Shown piece by piece: positions 18,816 to 27,773 of a stretch of DNA of 64,000 bases (the first letter of the stretch is position 1; each line of letters starts with the position of its first letter). Both the position numbers and the translations under genes were made by a program. Under the pieces are notes generated by a model that was not told the origin of the DNA, made no database searches, and worked only from the letters and a program-made list of their open reading frames with translations. Source of the stretch: Bacteroides helcogenes P 36-108 (GTDB lineage Bacteria > Bacteroidota > Bacteroidia > Bacteroidales > Bacteroidaceae); the NCBI RefSeq assembly GCF_000186225.1, contig NC_014933.1:496001-560000 (forward strand), given 5' to 3'.

Positions 18816-21800
18816 ATGAATGTAAGACCTCTTTTCTTTATCAGTTTGCTCGGCGCCTCCCTTCTCCCCCAAACGGGAGGCGCCGGGGAACTTCCGACGG
18901 AGATCCGCCGGGAGATCGGAAGATTTCTGGATGCCACTGCAAGAAAAGAAATTTCCGTAGGGCGCATAGACATTGACTCAGTAGCCATAGAAGGCAACAC
19001 TTTGCAGCTATTCGCCAACATGAATTGCGCCTATATTCCTTTCCGGGAAGACAACGTCGCCCAAATTTACAGGGGTGTAAGTTCCTTGCTGCCCGCCGAA
19101 TTTGCCAAATACAAACTGCAAATACGCACAAACAAACGCAGCATCGAGGAGTTGATTCCGCAAGCCCTTCGCAAGAAGAAAGACAAGAAAACGAAAACTT
19201 TCAGGCACGCCGCAACAAAGCCTTTGGTAACGGATATTTCCACGCCTTATATTCCCACAAACGGGCTGCATAACCGCCACATCGCTTTGTGGCAGAGCCA
19301 CGGCTATTATTACGAGCCCAAACTTGCCCGCTGGGAATGGCAGCGCGCACGGATCTTCCAGACAGTAGAAGATTTATACACCCAAAGCTATGTACTCCCT
19401 TTCCTCGTGCCGATGCTGGAAAACGCAGGCGCCAATGTGCTGCTTCCCCGCGAGCGTGACTGCCAGACAGCAGAAATAATCATCGACAACGACGGCAGCC
19501 CGGACAGCCGTTCCATTTATACTGAGAATGCGGCCGGCAAAAGATGGACACAAGGAAACGGAAAAGGTTTTGCCCAGCTACGGAGCCAATACATCAACTT
19601 TGAAAATCCATTTAAAGAAGGTACATACCGTAGCATCGAGACAATCAGGAAAGGAAAAGAAAGTACGGCAGAGTGGATTCCGGAAATTCCGGCCGCCGGC
19701 CGGTATGCCATATACGTATCTTACCAGACCCTTCCGAACAGTACAGACGATGCACTTTACACGGTATATCATAAAGGCGGTGTCACTCAGTTTAAGGTAA
19801 ACCAGCAAATGGGCGGAGGTACGTGGATTTACCTCGGCACATTCGGTTTTGACGCCGGAAAAGGCAACGGGCACAAAGTGACCCTGAGCAATCGTTCGGC
19901 CAAAGCAGGGCAAACCGTAACGGCAGATGCAGTAAAGATAGGCGGAGGCATGGGGAATATAGCCCGCCGCATATCTGATGCCGGAACCAAGACAGACTAT
20001 CCGTATGAAACCAGCGCTTACCCCCGCTTCTGTGAAGCGGCCCGTTACTGGCTGCAATGGGCAGGCATACCCGACAGCATATATTCCGAAAGCCGGGGCA
20101 AGAATGATTATACCGATGACTACAAATGCCGGGGACTCTGGGTGAACTACCTTGCCGGTGGCTCTGCCGCCAATCCTGCCGACAAAGGTTTGAACATACC
20201 TGTGGATATGGCCTTTGCATTCCATTCCGATGCCGGCACTACCCTGAATGATTCTATCATCGGAACACTCGGCATCTACTGCACCAACGCTTATAATGAA
20301 ATGTTCGCCAACGGAGCGTCACGATACCTGTCACATGATTTGACCGACCTGATACAGTCCAACATCGTACGGGACATCCGCAGTCTTTACGAGCCCCGCT
20401 GGACCCGCCGCGGTATGTGGAACCAGTCTTATTACGAAGCCCGCGTGCCGCGCGTACCCACCATGTTGCTGGAATTGCTTTCCCATCAGAATTTTGCGGA
20501 TATGCGCTACGGGCTGGATCCGCGTTTCCGCTTCACCGTGAGCCGTGCCATTTATAAGGGAATGCTGCAATTTCTCTGCTCACAGCACAACATGGATTAT
20601 GCCGTACAACCACTGCCGGTAGATCACATGTCACTGCGCATGATCGGTGAAGATGAAGTCGAACTAACCTGGCAACCCGTGCCCGATCCTCTGGAACCTA
20701 CCGCGACGGCAGAGAAATACATTGTTTACACCCGTATCGGTGACGGCGACTTTGACAATGGCATATTGGTGGATAAGAACAGCTACCGCACCGCCCTTCC
20801 TTCGGGAATGGTGTGCAGCTACAAAGTCACCGCGGTAAATAAAGGCGGCGAGAGCTTCCCTTCCGAAATACTGTCGGCCGGGCGTGCCGTCAATGCCAAA
20901 GGCACAGTGCTGGTGATTAACGGATTCGACCGCATCAGCGCACCCGCCGATTTTGTGGCTCCCGCACCTGCCGACACTTTGCTTGCCGGATTCCTTGATG
21001 ACGTGGATCATGGAGTGCCCTACGTCAAGGACATCAGTTACATCGGCAAAATGAAAGAATTCCGCCGTTCCGTTCCCTGGATGGACGATGACGCTTCCGG
21101 TTTCGGTGACAGTTATGGAAATTATGAAAACCGGATAATCGCGGGCAATACGTTCGACTATCCTGCCATACATGGCGCAGCTATCCTGAAAGCCGGCTAT
21201 TCGTTTGTTTCCGGCAGCGACGAGGCTGTGGAAGACGGGCAGGTCTCCCTGAATGACTATAAATACACCGATCTCATCTTGGGCAAGGAATGCCAGACCA
21301 AAATGGGCAGGGGCGGTGCAGTGCCGTTGGAATTCAAGACATTCAGCAAACCGATGCAGAAAGCTGTCACCGCTTATTGCAACCGGGGCGGCAATATCTT
21401 TGTGTCCGGAGCCTATGTCGGTACTGACCTGTGGGACAACCGCCTTGCGGATGCAGAAGAGGCAGACAAGGAATTTGCGACCGGAGTGCTGAAGTACAAA
21501 TGGCGTGCGGGACAAGCCGCCACAACGGGCAAGGTGAAGTGCGTGGCTTCTCCGTTCACCGCCCTTGCCGGAGACTATTCATACCACAATGAGCTGAATC
21601 CGGACTCTTATGCAGTAGAGTCTCCGGATGCCATTGAACCGTCGGACAAGGAAGCCTATACCATAATGCGCTATTCTGAAAACAACCTCAGTGCCGGTGT
21701 AGCTTACAGCGGCGCATACAAGACATGCGTATTGGGATTCCCCTTTGAATCCGTACGCAGCGAATCCGAGAGAGAAGCATTGATGGGCGCTGTATTGAAC

Positions 21801-23621
21801 TTTTTCAACGAGAACAGAGATAATCATCCACAGGTGTTCCGTTTTGCACAACTGACGGATCTCCACCTCAGCCCCTACAATCCGAATCCTACGGAGGATT
21901 TGTTGCGTTCCGTGGCACAGATCAACGCCACCGACAGCATAGATTTTGTCCTGGTCACGGGAGATCTTACCGAAGAAGGAGACCGCGCCACCATGAAGAA
22001 AGTGAAATCGTGCCTCGACCTGCTGAAAGTGCCCTATTACACCGTGCTTGGAAACCATGAAACCAAGTGGAGCGATTCGGGCTGCACCGCTTTCGGCGAG
22101 ATATTCGGCAGCGAGCGTTTTGAATTCGAGCACAAAGGCATTCTGTTCCTCGGATTCAACTCCGGGCCGTTGATGCGCATGGCTTACGGGCACGTAGTGC
22201 CGCAAGACATACGCTGGATGACGGAAAAAATGGAAAAGGCCGGAAAGGACAAGCCGGTGATACTCGTTACCCACTACCCGCTGACAGAAGGAGATGTGGA
22301 TAACTGGTATGAAGTGACAGATGCTGTACGCCCCTACAACGTGCGCCTGTTTATCGGCGGACACTATCACAGCAACCGTAACTTGTGCTACGACGGTATT
22401 CCGGGCATCCTGATGCGCAGCAATCTGCGCGACAAAGAAGGAAAGCCCGGCTATGGCATCTACGAAGTGGCAGACGACTCCATCCGGGTATATGCCCGGC
22501 GCATCGGAGAGCCCGGAGAACAATGGGCTGCCTTCTCTCTGACCAAACCTTACTACGACCACGGCGGAAGGGCGGAAAAGTATCCGGACTTCTCGGTAAA
22601 CAACGAATTTCCGGAAGTAAAGGAACAATGGATCGTACAGACCGGTGCGGGCATTTACTGCTCACCGGCCGTGTACGGAGACAAAGTGTTTGTAGGCGAT
22701 GACATGGGGCGGCTGACGGCCTATGCACTGAAAAGCGGCAAGCAGCAATGGAGCTTCGGGACGGGCAGACGTATCGTAGGAACTCCCGCCGCAAGCCAAG
22801 GCATTGTGGTATTCGGCTCCGCCGACCGCAATATCTACGGGCTGGACGCCAGGAACGGAAACCTGCTATGGAAGGTGGAGGCCGCAGAGCCGGTGCTCGG
22901 AGCAACCACCATCGTGGACGGCATTGCCTATATCGGTGCAAGCGACCACGTTTTCCGTGCCATAAACATACATACAGGCAAAGTTATCTGGGCCTGCGCA
23001 GGCATAAGAGGCTATATCGAAACCAAGCCTTTGGTAACCGAAGACAAGGTTATCTTCGGCGCATGGGACAATACACTCTATGCCCTGAACAAGACGGACG
23101 GCAAAGAATTGTGGAGGTGGACCGGAGGTCTGACCCGCATGCACTTCTCGCCTGCCGCCGTATGGCCGGTAGCTGCAAACGGAAAAGTGTTTATCACAGA
23201 TCCGCAGCGCGCCATGACCGCCATCGACATCAAGACAGGCGATACGGTGTGGCGCACCTTCCGGTCTGCAGTACGCGAAACAATCGGACTGTCCGAAGAC
23301 GGTGAACGTGTTTACAGCAAGACAATGAACGACAGCATCGTCTGCTACTCTGCCATGGAAAACACTCCGCAGGAACTGTGGGCATCGGATGTAGGCTTCG
23401 GCTATGAGCACGCCCCGTCCATGCAGGTGGAAAAAGGCGGCGTAATGTTTGGCAGTACCAAAGAAGGCCTTATCTTCGCACTGGAAGGCAAGACAGGCAA
23501 GGTTCTGTGGAAACACAAGACAGGCAACTCACTTATCAGCACCGTAGTTCCACTGAACAGGCAGGAGATCCTGTTCACGGCCACAAGCGGAGAGGTGGGG
23601 CTGCTGAGGGCAAATCAATGA
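18816..23621 (+). CDS. Multi-domain fusion: amidase-like domain with golvesin/xanthan-lyase-type insert, FN3, metallophosphoesterase, PQQ beta-propeller
   Basis: 1601 residues, exported (short hydrophobic N-terminus ending near GGAGEL). Reading along: residues ~150-580 resemble an N-acetylmuramoyl-L-alanine amidase fold (NGLHNRHIALWQSHGYYYEP, later DMAFAFHSDAG with His/Asp), interrupted at ~268-390 by a beta-sandwich of the golvesin/xanthan-lyase type (AEWIPEIPAAGRYAIYVSYQ); ~600-690 is a fibronectin-III-like domain; ~1008-1250 is a calcineurin-type phosphoesterase with all motifs (QLTDLH, VTGDLTEEGD, LGNHE, VTHYPL, GGHYHSN); ~1271 to the end is a PQQ-type propeller with repeating VYGDKVF and LWK strands. 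The middle ~700-1000 is unassigned. The phosphoesterase half lacks a signal of its own, so this looks like a fusion of two secreted proteins. Likely job: periplasmic cleavage of peptide from peptidoglycan and dephosphorylation of an unknown product. Confidence 0.75.
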   Translation: MNVRPLFFISLLGASLLPQTGGAGELPTEIRREIGRFLDATARKEISVGRIDIDSVAIEGNTLQLFANMNCAYIPFREDNVAQIYRGVSSLLPAEFAKYKLQIRTNKRSIEELIPQALRKKKDKKTKTFRHAATKPLVTDISTPYIPTNGLHNRHIALWQSHGYYYEPKLARWEWQRARIFQTVEDLYTQSYVLPFLVPMLENAGANVLLPRERDCQTAEIIIDNDGSPDSRSIYTENAAGKRWTQGNGKGFAQLRSQYINFENPFKEGTYRSIETIRKGKESTAEWIPEIPAAGRYAIYVSYQTLPNSTDDALYTVYHKGGVTQFKVNQQMGGGTWIYLGTFGFDAGKGNGHKVTLSNRSAKAGQTVTADAVKIGGGMGNIARRISDAGTKTDYPYETSAYPRFCEAARYWLQWAGIPDSIYSESRGKNDYTDDYKCRGLWVNYLAGGSAANPADKGLNIPVDMAFAFHSDAGTTLNDSIIGTLGIYCTNAYNEMFANGASRYLSHDLTDLIQSNIVRDIRSLYEPRWTRRGMWNQSYYEARVPRVPTMLLELLSHQNFADMRYGLDPRFRFTVSRAIYKGMLQFLCSQHNMDYAVQPLPVDHMSLRMIGEDEVELTWQPVPDPLEPTATAEKYIVYTRIGDGDFDNGILVDKNSYRTALPSGMVCSYKVTAVNKGGESFPSEILSAGRAVNAKGTVLVINGFDRISAPADFVAPAPADTLLAGFLDDVDHGVPYVKDISYIGKMKEFRRSVPWMDDDASGFGDSYGNYENRIIAGNTFDYPAIHGAAILKAGYSFVSGSDEAVEDGQVSLNDYKYTDLILGKECQTKMGRGGAVPLEFKTFSKPMQKAVTAYCNRGGNIFVSGAYVGTDLWDNRLADAEEADKEFATGVLKYKWRAGQAATTGKVKCVASPFTALAGDYSYHNELNPDSYAVESPDAIEPSDKEAYTIMRYSENNLSAGVAYSGAYKTCVLGFPFESVRSESEREALMGAVLNFFNENRDNHPQVFRFAQLTDLHLSPYNPNPTEDLLRSVAQINATDSIDFVLVTGDLTEEGDRATMKKVKSCLDLLKVPYYTVLGNHETKWSDSGCTAFGEIFGSERFEFEHKGILFLGFNSGPLMRMAYGHVVPQDIRWMTEKMEKAGKDKPVILVTHYPLTEGDVDNWYEVTDAVRPYNVRLFIGGHYHSNRNLCYDGIPGILMRSNLRDKEGKPGYGIYEVADDSIRVYARRIGEPGEQWAAFSLTKPYYDHGGRAEKYPDFSVNNEFPEVKEQWIVQTGAGIYCSPAVYGDKVFVGDDMGRLTAYALKSGKQQWSFGTGRRIVGTPAASQGIVVFGSADRNIYGLDARNGNLLWKVEAAEPVLGATTIVDGIAYIGASDHVFRAINIHTGKVIWACAGIRGYIETKPLVTEDKVIFGAWDNTLYALNKTDGKELWRWTGGLTRMHFSPAAVWPVAANGKVFITDPQRAMTAIDIKTGDTVWRTFRSAVRETIGLSEDGERVYSKTMNDSIVCYSAMENTPQELWASDVGFGYEHAPSMQVEKGGVMFGSTKEGLIFALEGKTGKVLWKHKTGNSLISTVVPLNRQEILFTATSGEVGLLRANQ

Positions 23622-23653
23622 ATTAATATACTTAAAAAAAAACGTAATACACA

Positions 23654-25114
23654 ATGAAGAAGATCAGTTGCTTCCTGCCTTATGCGGGAAAAGAACAAGT
23701 AGAGAAAACCATCGCAGGACTACAAGCCACGGGACTCGTGGAGGAAATCTTCCTGATAGCCACAGACACCGCCCCCGAAGAGTTGCCCTGCTGCAAAATC
23801 ATAAGAGTGGAATATCCCTTCAGCAGCATAACGATGCAGATGATGGCCCATTCGGCCACGGCCGACTACACTCTGCTCTACACCAAGGAGACAACGCTTG
23901 AGATGGGCATGTTTGCCCTGGACCGCATGATGCGCATCCTGGAGGACTCGGACGCCGGCATGGTATATGCCGACCACTACCAGACTGCCGGCGGCAGGCA
24001 GACGGGTGCTCCGGTCATCGACTATCAGCAGGGCTCTTTGAGAGATGACTTCAACTTCGGCTCCGTACTGCTGTTCGACACCGCGAAGCTGAAGGAGGCA
24101 GCCGGACGCATAAAGTCGGAATATAACTTTGCGGGGCTCTATGAACTCCGCCTGAAGTTGAGCCAAAAAGCCGACCTGGTGCACATCAACGAATACCTGT
24201 ACAGCGAAGTGGAAAACGACACACGCAAGAGTGGCGAGAAAATCTTCGACTACGTGGACCCCAAGAACCGTGAACGCCAGATTGAAATGGAGGAAGCCTG
24301 CACCGAACACCTGAAAGAGATCGGCGGATATCTGGAACCGGAGTTCAAACGGATCGAATTCTCCGCAGGCAACTTCGAATACGAAGCTTCTGTCATCATC
24401 CCGGTGCGAAACCGCATACGCACCATCCGCGACGCCATACGCTCCGCGCTAAGCCAGAGGACAGACTTCAAATACAACCTTATCGTCATCGACAACCATT
24501 CTACGGACGGCACAACCGAAGCGATAGACGAATTCAAGGATGACGAACGCCTCATCCACCTCATCCCCCGGCGCAACGACTTAGGAATAGGCGGCTGCTG
24601 GAATCTGGGCGTACACCACCCGCAATGCGGAAAGTTTGCCGTGCAACTGGACAGCGACGATGTATATAAGGACGAAAACACACTGGCCGTCATGGTCAGC
24701 GCCTTCTACCGACAGAACTGCGCAATGGTGGTGGGCACTTACATGATGACGGACTTCGACATGAACATGATTGCTCCGGGCATCATCGACCACAAAGAAT
24801 GGACACTCCACAACGGGCGCAACAATGCGCTGCGCATCAACGGTCTGGGCGCTCCCCGCGCCTTCTACACTCCGGTGCTGCGCCAGGTGAAAGTGCCCAA
24901 CACCAGTTATGGCGAAGACTATGCATTAGGGCTGAACTTCTCGCGCCGGTATCAGATAGGGCGGGTTTACGACGTGGTTTACCTCTGCCGCCGCTGGGAC
25001 GACAACTCGGACGCCTCGCTGGACATCGTGAAGATGAACGCGCACAATCTCTATAAAGACCGCATCCGCACCTGGGAACTGAAAGCCCGTATCGCATTGA
25101 ACAGGCAGAGATGA
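23654..25114 (+). CDS. Family 2 glycosyltransferase with an extra N-terminal GT-A-like half
   Basis: 486 residues, no signal peptide, cytoplasmic. The C-terminal half from about residue 243 is a GT2 domain: EASVIIPVRNRIRTI, then LIVIDNHSTDGTTE, and the metal-binding DSDD (about residue 333) in AVQLDSDDVYKDENT; the later GEDYALG supplies a plausible catalytic Asp. The first ~200 residues look like a degenerate nucleotide-sugar-binding half (DYTLLYTKETTLEMG, MVYADHYQ). Sits 32 nt after the amidase fusion and upstream of the DUF4922-SpoIID gene. What it glycosylates is not evident; an envelope or periplasmic glycan is possible. Unusual as a synthetic enzyme inside a catabolic-looking run. Confidence 0.85.
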   Translation: MKKISCFLPYAGKEQVEKTIAGLQATGLVEEIFLIATDTAPEELPCCKIIRVEYPFSSITMQMMAHSATADYTLLYTKETTLEMGMFALDRMMRILEDSDAGMVYADHYQTAGGRQTGAPVIDYQQGSLRDDFNFGSVLLFDTAKLKEAAGRIKSEYNFAGLYELRLKLSQKADLVHINEYLYSEVENDTRKSGEKIFDYVDPKNRERQIEMEEACTEHLKEIGGYLEPEFKRIEFSAGNFEYEASVIIPVRNRIRTIRDAIRSALSQRTDFKYNLIVIDNHSTDGTTEAIDEFKDDERLIHLIPRRNDLGIGGCWNLGVHHPQCGKFAVQLDSDDVYKDENTLAVMVSAFYRQNCAMVVGTYMMTDFDMNMIAPGIIDHKEWTLHNGRNNALRINGLGAPRAFYTPVLRQVKVPNTSYGEDYALGLNFSRRYQIGRVYDVVYLCRRWDDNSDASLDIVKMNAHNLYKDRIRTWELKARIALNRQR

Positions 25115-25173
25115 CCGGACAGAGACGGGGCAGATTTCCAAAAAAATCCGGACACGCCGGCAAAGCCGAACTC

Positions 25174-25255
25174 CACATATAGATGAAGCCCGCCGCATCT
25201 ATATACCGAAGCGGCTGCATCTATATATGCAGCAAGCCGGATATACAGATGCAGC
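25174..25255. repeat. Interspersed CTGCATCTATATA repeat cluster, locus A
   Basis: Four copies in alternating orientation between the GT2 gene and the DUF4922-SpoIID gene: ATATAGATGAAGC (25178 on), CGCATCTATATACCG (25194-25208), the fully palindromic-looking CTGCATCTATATATGCAG (25214-25231) and CCGGATATACAGATGCAGC (about 25237-25255). The same motif occurs at 42242-42304 and 62103-62161. Confidence 0.7.
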
Positions 25256-25316
25256 AAAAGCCCCTTCCGGTGCAAGGCAAAGCATTAGACATCAATTAGT
25301 TACAAGAAACAAAGCT

Positions 25317-27752
25317 ATGAGCCCAACAATACAAGAATTCTTTACAGAGCAACTATCCTCGTGGAAGATGGCGCAAGACAACTACGCCGCACTTTCGGGA
25401 GTACGGACAAAGGAACTGAACGTCTGCGGCATTCCCTATAAAGTACAGTTCAACCCCGCCCGCATCGTGTCTTCCGGAGCCAAGGTAGATGCCCGGTCCA
25501 TCAAGCAGCGGAAATGCTTCCTGTGCCCGGAGAACCTCCCCCCCATGCAGCAAGGCATACCTTTCGGGGGACATTACCAGATATTGGTAAACCCGTTCCC
25601 CATCTTTCCACGCCATCTGACGATACCCGAAACGGCGCACGTGCCCCAACGCATCGCCGCACGTTTCGGGCACATGCTGGATCTGGCGCAGGCCTTGCCT
25701 GACTACACCGTTTTCTACAACGGCCCCCGGTGCGGCGCCTCCGCGCCCGACCATGCCCATTTTCAGGCAGGCAGCAGAGGATTCATGCCCATCGAGAAGG
25801 ACTGGAGGGGGCAAGTGGCGGACAAGATTGCCTGCTACAAGAATGCCGTGCTTTGGCATCTGGACGACGCTCCCCGCAACACCCTCGTCATTCAGTCGCC
25901 CAGCAAAGACGCGGCCGAAGAACTGTTCGGCATCATTTGCCGTGCACTCCCCATGATGCCCGGCCAAGAAGAACCTATGATGAACCTGCTGGCCGCGCAT
26001 GAAGCCGGACAATGGACGGTCTTCGTCTTTGCGCGCGCCAAGCACCGCCCCGCCTGCTATGCGGCAGAGGGCGACGCCAACCTGCTGAGCAGTCCGGCAT
26101 CCGTCGACCTGGGCGGTGTGTTCATACTGCCCGTAGAGAAAGACTTCGTCAAGATAACGGCGGAAGACATTGCGGGAATCTTAGGCGAAGTATGCCTTTC
26201 CGCCGCAGAATCTGCACAATTGAGGCAACGCATCCGCCAACAGATACAAACCCTTGCCACCTCCCCGCAAGACAGCAGAGCAAAGGACAATACGGCAAAA
26301 GGCGGCGGCATGGAGAACCGCCGGGCGGAAGAGCCCGAAGTACGGGTAGGCATCATGTCCGGCACACGGATAGAATTCTCGTTTCCCACCCCCTATCGGC
26401 TGCATAAGCACTGCCGCGAGGACGCTTCCTCCACCCCCATCCTCCCAGAAGAGGTGCAGGCGGTGACTTCAGGCAACGGCAAGGTGCTCTGGAACAACCG
26501 CGAGTTCGATGAACTGGAATTCAGCCCCGCCGATGAAAGTACCGGCTGCTTTGAACTGCGGAATGTCACCATAGGCATCAACTTCCACTGGGAGCGCCAA
26601 GAAAACCAACGCTTCCGGGGCTCCCTGAAGTTCATTGCCGAAGACGGGAAACTGACCGCCGTCAACGTCATCCGCGTAGAAGACTACCTTACCAGCGTAA
26701 TCTCCTCCGAGATGAGCGCCACCGCCTCCTTGGAATTGCTGAAGGCGCACGCCGTAATCTCACGGAGCTGGCTGCTGGCACAAATACAGAAAGACAAGGA
26801 AACGGCCCATGCCCAAACAGCATGCCCCACCCCTTCCCAAAGCGGAGAGGAGTTTATCCGCTGGTACGACCGCGAAGACCATACCCGTTTCGATGTCTGT
26901 GCCGACGACCACTGCCAACGCTACCAGGGCATCACGCGCGCATCCACCGAAATCGTGAAGCAAGCCATCGCCGCCACCCGCGGACAAGTGCTGACGTATG
27001 GCGGGAAGATTTGTGACGCCCGCTTCTCCAAATGCTGCGGCGGCGCCTTCGAAGAGTTCCAATACTGCTGGGAAGACGTGAAGCATCCTTACCTGCTGAA
27101 GCAACGTGACTTCCGCCTCCCCCATTCCCAAGCCGCCGGCTCCGCAGCCGAAGCCGCGAGCCCCTGCAACGACCTGCCCGACCTCACGCAAGAAGCCGAG
27201 GCCGCACGCTGGATACGCACCTCTCCCCAAGCCTTCTGCAACACTGCCGACAAGCAAATTCTCGCGCAGGTACTCAATAACTACGACCGGGAGACAACGG
27301 ACTTCTACCGGTGGAGAGTGGAATACACCCAAGAGGAGCTTTCGGCCCTCATCCTGAAGCGCTCAGGCATCGACTACGGACAAATCATCGACCTCGTACC
27401 CATGGCCAGGGGAACCAGCGGGCGACTATGGAAACTGAAGATCGTGGGCACAAAGAAGACACTCGTCATCGGAAAGGAACTGGAAATACGCCGCATACTT
27501 TCCGCCTCTCACCTGTACAGCTCGGCATTTGTGACAGACAAGGAAGGGAGCCTGCCCATAGACAAGGATGCGCCTCAGGGCTGCGGAGTGCAGACAGTGC
27601 CCGCACGCTTCATCCTCACCGGAGCCGGATGGGGACACGGTGTGGGGCTGTGCCAGATAGGCGCCGCCGTGATGGGCGAACGGGGCTATAAGTACGATGC
27701 GATACTGCTGCACTACTATGTGGGCGCAAGCATCGACAGACTGTATGAATAA
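25317..27752 (+). CDS. DUF4922 (GalT/HIT-like) - SpoIID/LytB amidase-enhancer fusion protein
   Basis: 811 residues from MSPTIQEFF. The open frame reaches 30 codons further upstream but that part is translated repeat sequence. Residues ~1-330: nucleotidyl-transferase-like fold of the GalT/Ap4A-phosphorylase/HIT group, with a zinc-type KCFLCPENLP (about 65), ILVNPFPIFPRHLTIP, and the active-site-like DHAHFQAG (His-x-His-x-Gln, about 145). Residues ~340-811: SpoIID-type domain (VRVGIMSG, VEDYLTSVISSEMSATASLELLKAHAVISRSW, SKCCGGAFE and GAGWGHGVGLCQIGA), the fold that cleaves denuded peptidoglycan strands. No signal peptide or membrane segment is visible although SpoIID proteins normally act outside the cytoplasm. 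It starts the next 3-gene stretch with the AmpG-like permease 21 nt on. Confidence 0.85.
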   Translation: MSPTIQEFFTEQLSSWKMAQDNYAALSGVRTKELNVCGIPYKVQFNPARIVSSGAKVDARSIKQRKCFLCPENLPPMQQGIPFGGHYQILVNPFPIFPRHLTIPETAHVPQRIAARFGHMLDLAQALPDYTVFYNGPRCGASAPDHAHFQAGSRGFMPIEKDWRGQVADKIACYKNAVLWHLDDAPRNTLVIQSPSKDAAEELFGIICRALPMMPGQEEPMMNLLAAHEAGQWTVFVFARAKHRPACYAAEGDANLLSSPASVDLGGVFILPVEKDFVKITAEDIAGILGEVCLSAAESAQLRQRIRQQIQTLATSPQDSRAKDNTAKGGGMENRRAEEPEVRVGIMSGTRIEFSFPTPYRLHKHCREDASSTPILPEEVQAVTSGNGKVLWNNREFDELEFSPADESTGCFELRNVTIGINFHWERQENQRFRGSLKFIAEDGKLTAVNVIRVEDYLTSVISSEMSATASLELLKAHAVISRSWLLAQIQKDKETAHAQTACPTPSQSGEEFIRWYDREDHTRFDVCADDHCQRYQGITRASTEIVKQAIAATRGQVLTYGGKICDARFSKCCGGAFEEFQYCWEDVKHPYLLKQRDFRLPHSQAAGSAAEAASPCNDLPDLTQEAEAARWIRTSPQAFCNTADKQILAQVLNNYDRETTDFYRWRVEYTQEELSALILKRSGIDYGQIIDLVPMARGTSGRLWKLKIVGTKKTLVIGKELEIRRILSASHLYSSAFVTDKEGSLPIDKDAPQGCGVQTVPARFILTGAGWGHGVGLCQIGAAVMGERGYKYDAILLHYYVGASIDRLYE

Positions 27753-27773
27753 CAAGACAATAAACCAAATATC

